From Pocillopora verrucosa (taxonomy: Eukaryota > Cnidaria > Anthozoa > Scleractinia > Pocilloporidae), in contig NC_089325.1 of the NCBI RefSeq assembly GCF_036669915.1, positions 13,349,235 through 13,413,234 of the forward strand: a stretch of 64,000 nucleotides of DNA. Direction: 5' to 3'. Of the stretch, positions 49,064 to 61,176 are shown piece after piece. The number at the start of each line of letters is the position of its first letter. Position 1 is the stretch's first letter. Under the pieces are notes generated by a model. The model saw only the letters and a list, made by a program, of their open reading frames with translations. It made no database searches and was not told the DNA's origin. The translations under genes and the position numbers were made by a program.

Positions 49064-52000
49064 TCATTCGATTAGATCACCATATTTGTTCTTCCTGAGT
49101 GTTGGCCCTGTAGAACAGAAAAGAACACCAAGAAAACGTAAGAATTGAATAACTTTTTTTCCAATCTCACTAATCTCACTAAGCCGTTATATGTGCCCCG
49201 TCAAGGGGATTATTTAAGAGTATTATTTGACTTAATATTATTTAACTCCCATGACTGACCAAGACCGAATTTCTCCGTACAATATCAAAGCAATATCAAA
49301 CAGGCAAGTCATGAGTATAAAGGAAAAAATATAAACAAGGGAATTATTATTTAATTCAATACCAAATTCTCTGAACTAACATCATAAGAAATGTAAAATC
49401 GACAGTAAGGAGAATTACCAATGAGATCTTAGAGGTGGAGGATTTAAAATGTCTGGTACAAGACACAATATACCTTGTCTAAATGAAGGCCTCTCCCGCT
49501 GATTACTCGTCCTCTGGCCAGCTTCCTGGCTGCTGCGGTCATTGTCGCTGCCTTCTTGGTCAAACCATGGCGTGAAGACATCACTTGAACTTGCCTTGCT
49601 ATCTGGCTCAGTTTCTCGTGGTTTCTGTCTGATCTGCGTTGTAAATGTAAGTAAAACGAGCTAATCAGAACTTTCAAAATGTGCTCTACAATTAACATTT
49701 GCTAGCAATCTTTCATTTAAAAGAGGGACCTCAATTTTATTTTATCCTTTCCTTTTCCTTTTATTAATTGAAGGGGGGGGGGGTGCTTGGCAGTTGAGAC
49801 TGACACGGTTAGAAAAATATCGACGAAGCACAGCTTTTATAGCCGGTGTTTTGTTGGTACTTTGTGACACTTTGTGGCGGCAAAGACGTCAAATGGAGAA
49901 GCAGAGCTCCGAGTTGAGAGTTCCTTTCAGTCTTCCATCCAAAAATAGATCACTTAAAGATGCCAGTTATATCATATTTGAGACGATCAAATTGGTCCCT
50001 CAACTTTCTATGTACCCCTAGCCATTGCTCTAGGCATGCAAAAAAAAAGAGTCTAAGAGAACCTTTTGAGAAGCCTATCAACTTTTCCCACCTGCTCCTT
50101 CCTAGTCTGACTCGATGAAGAAAGGCTGGAGGATTCCATCTTTCACGGTGTTTCTTTCTCAAATCTTCATAAGTTGCATATTTCTTCTCCTTTGCTTCAT
50201 CGACATCAAAATAGAGCTTTGGTGCTTTATGATCATCTTCACTTGATTGATTGTTAGGGGTAGCAGTGCTACTGGAAAGGGGAAGTTGCATGTCCATGAT
50301 GGATTCTTCTTCTGAAGGACTTGCCCACTGGTTCCCTTGAAGAAAAATAAAATAGAGGATTGTGACTTTTCCCTTTTTCTTGTTTTTTTGCACCAATTTT
50401 GTATAAGGTGGTACACAAACAAATCAACCAATGGATACTTAAGATGACACAAACATATGGACAGGTGGGCGGACAGGTGGGCAGACAGATGGACTGAAGT
50501 ATGATAAAAAAAACGATAATGATGATGACTGCACAATGATAATGCTGATGAAGATGATGATGATGGTGATGTGGATTATAGCACAAATACAGGGAAAAGT
50601 TACTTTAGTACATAAATACTGTACTTTAAACAACATGTATTGAAACAAATTGGATTTTTCACAGTCAGGATTTCTCATTTTTTTAAGTGTCAACCATCAT
50701 TTAATGTTGCGCCAAAGGCTTGATCTGCTGACAAGGCTTTATGTTAGGACTCCTCATAACTCTCTATTTATCTGAACTGACACATGACATATAAACAAAC
50801 CTTGTAAATTCAGATTGTCTTGATAAAAGTTAGTCTGCCCAGCACTTGGAAAAGCAAATTAAAGTTATTGACCATCATTAACAGAAACATTAGTATACAA
50901 ATACCAGTGAAAGAAACACCTAAATCAATCGTGTCAGAAGGAACAATGGAAAAACATGATATACACATCTTTATCATCGTTATAATTCTAAGGAAAAGAT
51001 ATTGATGACGATAATAATAATATCAATAATAATAATGACAATAATAATAACAATTGTTATAATAGTAATAATAATTCTTAACAATAATATTAATAATAAT
51101 AGTTAATAATAACAATTAATAATGATAATAATCACACATAGAACCATGCCATGTAAATATCATGCACCTGTAAGTAAACCATCTAATGAGCCTTCAGGGG
51201 GTGAAAACCAAAAGTCATGCAATGTTTAATTACTGGTACCTTTTTGGCAGGTTCTTGATTACTGCCTCCTTCAGCTTGGAATTATCTGGTAATGCCAATA
51301 TCTTTGCAATGCATGTTTTACCATAGGACTGCACACCAGCATAAAAAGTTGTAGCAAACACTCCTTTTAAGAAGGAAAAATTATTGTTTCAGTCATTCCT
51401 CATCAGATCACATTTTGACATACATCTACATGTACTTGCAATACTCAAATTTAGCAATTATGGAAGCTGAAAACTGTTTAAAAATAATCCTATTGTAAAT
51501 GAAGCTTTTCTAATGCTTTACATTGTATCTTACCAGTGTACACCAACCCTTTGAAATTTTTCAGCTTGGTTACATAACCTTTGGAAGGAACAAAGCAGAC
51601 AGTTGACAATTTGCTTAACATTTAAGGATTTTCTATATCACCTAGGTGATTAGATGAGGCTTTGTAAACACTAGAAAATTCCTCTATTGCTAATCACAGG
51701 AATTAAATAGTCACCTTTGGCTAAATTTCCAACCAGGTGCACTTGGTTAATGGTAAGTGCTCTTTCACATGACAGAGAGAAAAAAAAGGTACTCTCTAAT
51801 AAAACCAATTAGTATTTACTAGAACAGTAGGATAGCAGTGAAAGTGTGCTCTTGTTGTCTACTCGACTCTGAATATCCTTTGGTATTCACCTCTGAACAA
51901 ATCACTCAGGATTTCTGCCTGAGAGATTGTAATCATTCCAGGAACAACTGAGTTAAAATCATAATTTTATCTCACTGTTTTTGCAAATATAATTTAAAAC

Positions 52001-53287
52001 AATTACTTACCTCAGTGTGGGTGGCTAGAAGTTGGTGTTTGGCTCACCACTTTGCGGCTTACTACATGCACATATCCACCAATAGCCACCTCTACTTTGG
52101 TGAATAGTTTTTACATGGTGTGTTCATAGACCTACCTGTTCTTATTAGCAATTCCCTTAGACCAAAAGTTGATACAATACCGAGAGGAATACCTATAAAT
52201 AAGAAAAATAAATATATACCCCAAAGCACAAATTATTCAAGATGCAATGATTTGTTTTGTAATTTTACGAGATTAAAACTTCAATTTTGCACTTTTGAGT
52301 AAAACATCCACAAGTAGAGCAATTAAACCCTTTAACACCTAAGAGTGACAAGTATATAATTTCTCTCCACAATATCACCTCTTAATCACACATTAACCTT
52401 TTAACTCCCATGAGTGACCAAGACAGAATTTCTCCTTACAGTATCAATACAATATCAACCAGGTAAGTGATGAGACCAACGAAAAATATCAATTTGGGGA
52501 TAATTGGTTGATCCGATACTAAATTCTCTGAACTAACATTATAAGAATTGTGTGGTTGACAGTAAGGAGGATTACAAATTTGATCTGGGATTTAAAGGGT
52601 TAAGGTCATGATATTAAAGAAAATGATCACCAACTAAAGAAGCTCTTGATTGCTGACCAAACTCTCTTTTTCAACACCTGGGAAATGTATGGGGAGCCGT
52701 AAGGAGAATATGCATACTGATCTTAAGTTGAAAAGGGTTAACCTGTCCTTTGATTCAGCAAAATGGCTTTTATCAATGGTACAACAACATCAAGATAAAC
52801 AAAAGCACATTGCAGGACTATGCTACGACAGTAACAACTACGATTTTTTGTCACCTTGTCTAACAGCAATTCAGTCATTCTTTCACCTACTTATTGGTTT
52901 GGAAAAAGTTCTAATTTTGTTGGACTGACAAGTTTTTCTTGCATGGTGGACCACCATCAACAACTAGCTCCAGTGGACACGAACCTCAATTAATAAACTA
53001 GAATCCTTTATAACTAAATTATACCGCGATGTCTTGATGAGAATCGTTGGTTCTATTTAAGCTTATTTCGACATATTGGCTACCTCTAAACCAAATACTG
53101 TTTCTTGCACAATCTCTGAGAACTGCTCTGTCTTCATCCGTAATCTCTGTTGCCTAATGAAATCAACCGTAAGTTAAAACACCGCAAATATAGTAAAACA
53201 AATAAATACAATCCACTTTAAGTTTACCTCAAACGGTACTTGTTGATCTCTACCCGTTCGTACTTCTCCGTCTGAAGAACCAGCCAT
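49064..53287 (-). CDS. OCIAD1: OCIA domain-containing protein 1-like, 9 exons, 275 residues
   Basis: Exons: 53287-53228, 53153-53084, 52192-52136, 51578-51534, 51363-51240, 50844-50801, 50335-50112, 49633-49474, 49107-49064. They total 828 bp = 276 codons with stop, and every phase agrees. The N-terminal OCIA region reads TDEDRAVLRDCARNSIWFRG, GIPLGIVS, then YAGVQSYGKTC. The C-terminal signatures known from OCIAD1/asrij follow: KYATYEDLRKKHRERW and the end RKNKYGDLIE. The exon-7 donor was set at CGA|GTCAGA because it alone keeps the frame that reaches the KYGD ending. The stronger-looking AG|GTGGGA at 50092 leads to an early stop. OCIAD1 proteins act on endosomes and mitochondria in animal stem cells (family knowledge). 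Human OCIAD1 has 245 residues. The central tail (about 175-260) is polar and poorly conserved. Confidence 0.88.
49241..49446. mobile_element. TTAACCC-family MITE copy in the last OCIAD1 intron
   Basis: Starts TTTAACTCCCATGACTGACC and shares CAATATCAAACAGGCAAGTCATGAG and TTCTCTGAACTAAC with the copy at 52393-52603. Its right end reaches to within about 30 bp of exon 8. Confidence 0.65.
51006..51135. repeat. AAT-rich microsatellite tract
   Basis: Irregular ATA/AAT/AAC trinucleotide runs (AATAATAATAATATCAATAA) in an OCIAD1 intron. Confidence 0.8.
52393..52603. mobile_element. MITE, TTAACCC family, in OCIAD1 intron
   Basis: 211 bp with inverted ends TTAACCTTTTAACTCCCA and GGGATTTAAAGGGTTAA. It is immediately flanked by pieces of related elements at 52327-52392 and 52604-52740, suggesting nested insertions. 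Confidence 0.75.
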
Positions 53288-53755
53288 TTTGTACCAGTCT
53301 TACAATTTACCTTAAATGAAGCCAGTCTCATTCCTATGGTAAACCGCTGAACAAACCATCTTGACACGAACTTTACAAATATACAACAACAGTCAACAAA
53401 AGGTCGGCAGAACTGAAGGGTCGCAGGCGAGTGAACACATTTACTACAATTTTCTTCTCGTGAACCTACTCTTTGTCGCAATATGAGGATGAGTAGCGAG
53501 AAGAGAACCATTTGGATAATTGTCAAAGATGGAGAAGGTATACCAGATTCGTTTTCACGCAATAAGTTTGATATCATGATACCCGATATTTCGCTTCCGT
53601 ACTGCATCACTTTCATGTAATTTCTCAGTTATAAGTACTAGTTATTCTACATAATACAAATGATTTGATAGATGCTCAAGGTTAAATGGTGTAGTTTGAA
53701 GCGTTAAAAGGTCACCGAAGGCTACTGTGTATTGTCTTCTGATCTTCCAACAGTC
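53288..53755. promoter_or_regulatory. Probable bidirectional promoter between OCIAD1-like and the small unknown gene
   Basis: 468 bp separate the two divergent start codons (minus 53287, plus 53756). No TATA box or other motif was recognised with certainty. An open minus-strand frame extends across much of it but shows no family resemblance. The bidirectional role is inferred from arrangement only. Confidence 0.5.
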
Positions 53756-56287
53756 ATGTCTGATCTAAAGCGATTCCAGTTCAACTGTGTCGATGGAGTA
53801 GAGGAGGAGGACAAGGTCTATGAAAAAACCAAGTTCTTAGAGGTGAATGAACAAGGCTTACAACGGGTTCTGCCTGTGTACTATTTATTAGATGGAAATA
53901 AACAAAATTTGCTTTTATCACACCATACAGTTTATTTTAGTGTATGTTCTGATTCACTATTGTCCAGGGTTAGATTGATATCCCTTTGATTTCAGCTCTT
54001 TATTGACACTGCCATAACCCAAAACAACGGGATACGATAAACATCAAGGACATGATTTCACCATAACACAAACTCGCCCAAAACTTGAATTGACCATTAT
54101 ACAAATGTAAATAACTGTGAAACAGTCATATAAAAGTATTGACTATTTGAAATTTTTGTTCCCATGATATTTCTAAAGTCCTTCCCTATCCACAAACACC
54201 AAACGAACAAATTTGAAGATTAAATATCTATGCATAATTATTTATTATTAATTTCTATTTTAATATTTATTTATTTTACTGATCATGTTATTTCCTTTGG
54301 ATGCTTCAAGGATCTTGCAGAGCAACTTGGTTTGTCAGGATTTGAAAAGACCAGTGTCTTAAAGGGTTGTACATCCAAGTTCTCTTCTATGTCCTTGTAC
54401 ATTAACAGAACTCCTTTATTGATTTATTATTTATTAATATTATTATTGTTGTTGTTGACATCATTATTTTCTCTTAGCTAAGGAATGGCAGAGGTTCTCT
54501 TATACCACTAAGTAGAAGAACTCCTGAAAATACAGTAACAAGGTACTTTTTTTTCTGTGCTATTTACATGTATTAATTTTATTAAGATGGTGTGCACTTA
54601 TTAGTTTTACCTTACCCAGTAAAACAAGGACTGGTTTTTACTCAGAAAAAGGATGAAAAAATTATAAACTATATGTATGTTGTGCTTTAATCATAAGCGA
54701 GATTGTGTGATTCCAGTATGTTGTCAGCTGGTATATACAGACAGACAGTATGGTTGCAGGTACACCATATCATTGTTGAAAACTGAAATCATATTCTTGC
54801 ATTTATTTCTTACAGCCCTACATTCTTGAAGTTGTAGAAGACATTCAACAGGTGAGGAAACTATGACCTATTGTAATAAGTACAATTAACTCTGATTATC
54901 AGATAATTCAGCTGTTGGTATTTTGAGGTGGAGCTGCTGCCAAAGTCTTTGTATGAAATAAATAATGATCAAACTTTGGTGATAAGACAATTGACCTTAT
55001 GTGTAATCCAGACCTCAAACACTCTGCCTGGAAGAAGTCTTAGCATAAACAATAAAGTACATGTATCTATCATTTCAATTACTGTTTTTATCTACATGAT
55101 TGTATATCAACCTAAGTATTGGTTCACCTTTATATCAATTACACAACAATGACTGATGTGTTCCTTTAACTTAATTTGCTCCCGCAGTAAAACCAGTCCG
55201 AGAAGAATTGATGTGCCCAGTTACAATGAAACATACCAGAGAAAGTTAACGACATTTACCAAGCGGTGCGTTCAATTTACACTATCTTCTGTGGTTGGTA
55301 GACATGTATCTGTTTATATAATGTATGCAAAGCTAATTCTCCTGCCACAAGGGTAATCGTAATGAAAGAGTCTCTGAAAAACCCTGTAACTATTGTCAGC
55401 CAACTGTCGGCTGGCAGATGGTCAACATTCAGAAATATTTCATTGGTCTGTTGGCATGTCATTGGTAACAATAATAATTATCATTGTATTACCATATTTA
55501 CTGTCCAACCATTAGCAGACCTAGACGCTACATTGGAGATATGGCCAGTGTTAGTCAAGGGTCACTGAAATTTCTCCAAAACAAAATTAAAAAAAACAAA
55601 TATAAACAAACAAACACCTGTCCTATTGTAGTTTTTGTTTGTAGTGTTGCTTTTTCTTCATCTTATTTTATTAATTTTTATTTATGCTCTTTTTTTTTTT
55701 TTTGACCAATAAATTGCTTCACTCAAGCTTTAGTGCCAACCTACATCCTAGATGTAAACATTATTTACTTTTACTCAGCTAGATTAGCTTTTCAGTTATT
55801 CTGAGTAAATGTTACCGTTTTTTGTATCAATATATATGTGTGAAAATTAAGTTTAACTTCTCAATTTGGTAATAAAAGCCTGTTGTTTGTTGTTTTGTTT
55901 GTTTGTTGTAGTCCCAGCAGTGCACAGGAAAAATGTCACATGTGAACTTTTTTATGAACCAGCTCTTTAGAAAGTTGTCTGTATCTCAGTGGTAGTGCTA
56001 TCCAGCATGTATGAAATATTCACACTTAAGGGGACAAACATGTATGAAATCACTACATCAAGCACAATGGTACAGCAGTTAACACTTAAATGAAGCTGAA
56101 ATTATACTTTCGCTTCGCATTCAGGGCGTTGTGTTCATGCCTTAAGTGAATGTATAATGTACATCTTAATTTGCAGATTAGCAGGCTGGAGGAAACTCTT
56201 CCTCAACTGTCACTCTTGCGAGATGCTAAACTTAGCGCGGTGAGTAGACTGGAGACAACAGTTACCAAATTTATCCAAGTAGGTTGA
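53756..56287 (+). CDS. Small protein of unknown function, 5 exons, about 113 residues, coiled-coil C-terminal half
   Basis: Exons: 53756-53842, 54478-54542, 54717-54759, 54816-54851, 56177-56287, with GT/AG borders and matching phases (0, 2, 0, 0). The start reads MSDLKRFQFNCVDGVEEEDK. Then come SLIPLSRRTPENT, SMLSAGIYRQTVWLQPYILE, and a heptad-rich segment (VVEDIQQISRLEETLPQLSL, then LRDAKLSAVSRLETTVTKF). The joint reading of four short exons with consistent phases argues for a real gene, but I do not recognise the family. The last exon may instead end at the donor GCG|GTGAGT (56239) and continue further right. Exon 4 could also be extended, and the 3' end is uncertain. Confidence 0.6.
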
Positions 56288-59200
56288 ACTGAACTAGTTT
56301 TCAAAACTTTCAGAAACCTGAAAGAAAGACAAACTTATCATTAAGTAGCTGGCACATAATCAGGTGATGACAGTGATGTTCCTAACTGACCTGTCCGGCT
56401 TTCTGTGTGCAATTCCATTGAAAACCATAGCGAAAGCTGACGAGTGTTGGGCTGGGTGGGTTGATATGAGCCAGTCCGGAAAAGCCGTCCGACCCTGCGC
56501 TCACATTACTTTCGGTGCCAAAACGTAAAGGAAACAGAAATGGGCAAAAAAGGTCACATCTTTCATTGGTCACACGATAACATGCTTAGTGCCTGAGTTT
56601 GGTCATGATGCATAAACCTCCTTGGCACGGACCATATTTCATGACCTCGACCTAATATTTTCCCAACGGGAATTTTAGAGTATTCTTGTCCTATCGTTTG
56701 TCTGTTGAATATTCTCAAGGTCGTTGTATACTTTTGTGCTGAAGTATTAGTATCGAATTTGCTTTCTGCTTTACGTGTACAGGAAGTGAAAACTTTGGGA
56801 ACAGGATTAATGTTTTTGAATTCAAACTCCAGGTGCGGTTTGAAAACATCTGTAATTGTGTTGATGCAGATCTTACTTGGGTTGAGGGCCCGTCTTTTTT
56901 GCCTCTCTGGGGCTGGTGCCTGTTTTTTTTGTGCATGAGATATGCGGCCTCCCAGCCTGTGAAGTCCTCTGTAATGGTCGTCTTTTATTACGTTTTCATT
57001 TCACTGTTTTAATCGAAAATTGTGTATTTTCTAGAGCTTTTCGAGATTTGTATTGAAGTACTAGCGGCTTATGTTGGGGGGGCTTTTAATTAAGCGCAAT
57101 TCCAGACCGAACGAAAATCAGTCGGAACGTTCGCGTTAATTTTCAGGACTACTTTGGCCTAAAAAAGTTTCCAAGACTTTCCCCAGAGGCCATGTTTTTT
57201 TCCTATACCACAGCCCCTCATCTCCCTCATGAGGCCCATCCTGGTACCACAGTCCTATGTATTGGTAAGCTTGTTTTGATGATACTTACTTTTTTCCTCT
57301 CGCTATAGGAAGCTGATTCTCGGCAATGGAAAGGGATGTTTACACTAAACATCCTTTTTGTGGTGACCAGCAAACTCCACACAAGGTCCACTGGACGTTG
57401 TATGATTGAGGGCGACTAAAGTTAAAGAAGTTGTACAAAACTTCTATAAATGTGTATTGGCCTAAATGGCGGGCAAAAATCATTTTGTTTTTATTGCCCC
57501 TTGTTGAAGTGGGGCCACTGTACTAAGGTCAAATTTAATCAGTGTGTGGAAAAGACACATTACAGTGGTTAGTCATTTTTTTAATTATTATTTTCCCTGG
57601 CTTTGAAATGTGGGAGGGAAAGCGACCGCGCAGTTTAGATCGCTAGCTGTCCTCAATGTTGGAACTCCGAAAAATTTCAAAAGTTATATAGCCAAGTATA
57701 GTTTAAATGAAATGAAAGTTATACAAATTGCTTATGGTTTTATGCAACAGGAATAAGTAGATGTTTACACCGTTGAAATCTGGAATTGCAATTTCCCTTC
57801 AGGTCCAGATTGCATTCTATATCCTTTCACAAGTCATTATTCGTGGTTTCGGGGAATGAAAGCAGCAACAACATGCATGGCCATGAAGTTGCATAGTTGC
57901 TTTTAAGAGATACGTGAACATGATATCTGTAAGGAACTGTACGGATTTGCAATTAAAAATTACGGTAATATTCTTTTCTCAATTAACGTCCCACAATTTG
58001 ACTGCTCTGTAAAGACTTTGCATTTTTGCAAGAAAAAAGTTTCGACTGACAGGGTTGGTAAAAAAAATGCTAATAAAAAACGGCCTTTTTTTTTGTCCTT
58101 TTTTTCCTAAAATTCAACAAACCCTGTATATCACAGAAAGTTCTTTTAACGAGAGTTTTATTTACAAGCGACATACGGGCCCGTTCAAAACATAGCCATG
58201 TTTTAATCAAACAAACAGACAAAGGAAATAAACAAACACAACGAAAACAAGTGAGGGAAAAAGGCAAAACTATTGTAATCGAGGATTAGCCAGCTTCTTT
58301 CACGCGTGAATGGTTTAGCTTAATACAGCTGTATTTTGAACGAGCAAGTTCCGTTTCCTCTTGGCACTAAAATGGTTCCTCTTTTCCTCTTTTAATTTTC
58401 CCTCGCCACAGTAAACAGAAGATCACGTTACGTCATTTTCTTTTGGTTATTAGGTTTTTTAAAAAGGGTATTAATGATTGGACGAGAGTGACGTGCTTTT
58501 CGTGGGCACTCTCAAGCGTACATTAAAATTCTACAACTTCGGCAATTCTGCTATGCGTAACGTTTTCCCCAAGACTGGGCGAATTTTTAAATGCCGAAAC
58601 CGGCGTACGCCCGAAACTTTCGTTTCACCCGAAGCGTCAAGGTCCTCCAAGCGATGTTCGCGAAAGAGCTAGGAGGATGATTCGATGAGAATTAACGAAT
58701 TTCATTTGGAACGGCTCCGCCTTCTTTTTTTTTTTCGCCCCCGCAAAGGCCGCATATTTGACTCAAATAAAGTGGGAACTTTCATTCCAAATTAACCGTT
58801 CCCTAAAGTTTTGCAAATTCCCGAACATATTTTCCAGGGAACTGTACGTGGAAACAGTTGACAGAGCGTGTTCTCTGGATGATTTGTTCTCGAAGTAGGA
58901 GGTTAGCTCAAGCAAGATCTCTTGCGAGATCATCTTTTGAGCCCGTTAGTTATGGGAAAAACCACGGCGGCTATGCAAAATCTTGGTCCCTCTTTAAAAC
59001 GAAGAACCCTTGAAAATTCCCATGGTCACAGCACGGTGTAAGTGGAAAAGACAGTAAACTCCAATGACTAAAATTGCATTACAAAAAAGTAACTTAATCA
59101 AGAAATGTATACTCAACAGGGGACGACTTTTACAAACCCTTATCCCTTTTTTTTCGGCTGAAATAAAGGACTTAGATTGGAAACTGACAGAAGTCATTAA

Positions 59201-61176
59201 TTTTCTACTAACCTTCAAAAACAACAATCAGTGTATTGTAAGGGGCCAGAGAAAGGGAAATTAATGATTTTATACCTTGGAAATGTTGTTCTCGAGGCAG
59301 GTGGGCAGCTTCATTGAATTTTAATTATCTTGGGGTATATTTCTAGATAGTGATTAAAGTTTATGTGTTTCTTGATTGCTTTGTGGTGGCTTATGACGAA
59401 AAGTTCAATTGGTTGTCGCAAGCGAGTTCTAGTTTGAGAAATAATCAAACCAAAGAGGAAAAAGAAAAGAAACGACGTCGGAAAGCCCGGGGTTAGGGCT
59501 TATAAGGGGCGCTCTGAACAGACGAAAAGCTATGGGAAAAAGCAAATGTACTGATAAAAGGTAAATGTAGTTTATGTTATTTTCATATGTTCGCTTTTTC
59601 GGGTGGATTTACTTCCGTGCATCCATGCATCTTTGCCCTTCCACAGACAATCATCTCTCTTTTGCCAAGCCATGGGAAACAAATAAAATGAAAGGGTTAG
59701 AAGAATCTACCCCCAAAGTGACTTTATTTTTTATTTACAACAGACCAAACTTTTATGCCAAGAACAGTGACAGATTGAGACAAATGACAATGTGACCCTT
59801 TTTGGAGAGGGAAAATACTTCTTTTTCTCTTACTTGTTCTCTTTAACGTTAGATTACTCGTGTCGTTAAGCAAAGATAACTATATACTATCCAATTAAAG
59901 TACCAAGAAAGGTGTTTCTTAGACACAAAAGACCTAAACTATTTTCCTTGACATATTATTAAATACTTTTTTAGCATTCGAAAAAAGCAAATCTGAGGCG
60001 TGATCTTTTTCAATTGAAGGGGAAAAAAAAAAAAACGCGGTTGAAAGGAAAAATTTCTAGTAGGCAAAGTAATCGACATTTTTCGATTCCGATAATATTA
60101 AGGGGAAAAAAAAATCGTAGTGGCAGAGGCAAAGTTTACTGGAGTTTCCTAAGCATTTGCACTTCGAGCACGATTACTCTTTTTAATTTATGTAATCTAT
60201 TACTTTTTAACTTCATCCAACAGTTGTATTTTCAGTATCTACACGAGACCTAGGAACATGCAAATCTAAGTGAACCGAAATAAAATAAAGCAACAAAGAA
60301 GAAATTGAACTACAAAGAGTATGTTTTCATTTTCTAAGTGATTGAGGAATTTATTAGCATGCAAGTTGTTTTTTTTTTTTTGAAATTGATTTATTACTGC
60401 TATTTATTTTCTCTCGTGCTATGATTTAATCCAACAAACGGACTAAAATGTCGGCAAATTATTCACTATCCCAACAATAAAATAGGATAAAATAATTTTC
60501 CAATATCCGGTACGTTCTAAGACTTAATTTTATGCGGTATTCCTAGAAATTCCTCAAGCCACGAGGCTAAATGCTGAATATGATCGTTCAAACATAATTA
60601 AAAGTAATGGTAATGGGACTTAGTGGCGCCCAATTCGGTCTGTAATCATACGAGTGATAACAAAATCGGACGACCGCGAAGCGCAAGCCCGATTTGTCTG
60701 TCTCGAGTACGATTAAAGACCGTATTGGATGAAGCGAAGTCTTATTACTAATTAATCTCAAAATTACAATTTCTGAGTCATGAAGAATAGCCAAGTTATG
60801 AAAGAAAGGGGAAATTTGCATTAGAGACTGACAAAGGAGGCGTCGATTAGGATTGGTTGATTTAAACTACAACTTTGAGTGTGATTGGTTGATTAAACTA
60901 CAACTTTGAAAGTGATTCGCTTATTGCACTGTCCGATAACAAACTGTTACAACTTGACAAGTGAGAAAATAGAAAATAGGAGTTTTTTAAACCAATCACA
61001 ATCGTGGCAATTGTAATTTTCATAATTAAATTGACGATGAGTTCGCTTCGTTTAATAATCTGAGGTTTATTATGAGGGTCTGTAGTAAACATTGCTGGAT
61101 GCTGTTTTTTGTTCTTTTTTTACGTTCATGTTTAACCGTCATTTAGCATAGCTCATGTGTTGCGATTTCTTTGTAG
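56288..61176. other. Long region without a recognised gene
   Basis: Contains only short frames lacking family resemblance, poly-T and poly-A runs, a GC-richer patch near 58470-58960, and a MITE at 60591-61030. I see no convincing exon. The promoter and 5' UTR of the receptor gene at 61177 probably lie in its right end. Confidence 0.5.
60591..61030. mobile_element. ~440-bp MITE with AATCGGACGACC core
   Basis: The left end ATAATTAAAAGTAATGGTAA and right end GTAATTTTCATAATTAA are imperfect inverted repeats. The core AAAATCGGACGACCGCGAAG, continuing to GCCCGATTTGTC, is itself an inverted repeat. It is the best-preserved copy of the family also found at 34557-35060 and 47895-48270. Confidence 0.75.

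Noticed and set aside
49444..49698. 84-codon minus-strand frame over OCIAD1 exon 8
   Set aside because: The frame reaching the conserved KNKYGD ending uses another phase; this one is a shadow created by assuming the donor at 50092.
50269..50693. Overlapping His/Ile-rich minus-strand frames
   Set aside because: Simple-sequence GAT/ATG repeat and shadows of OCIAD1 exon 7 in other phases.
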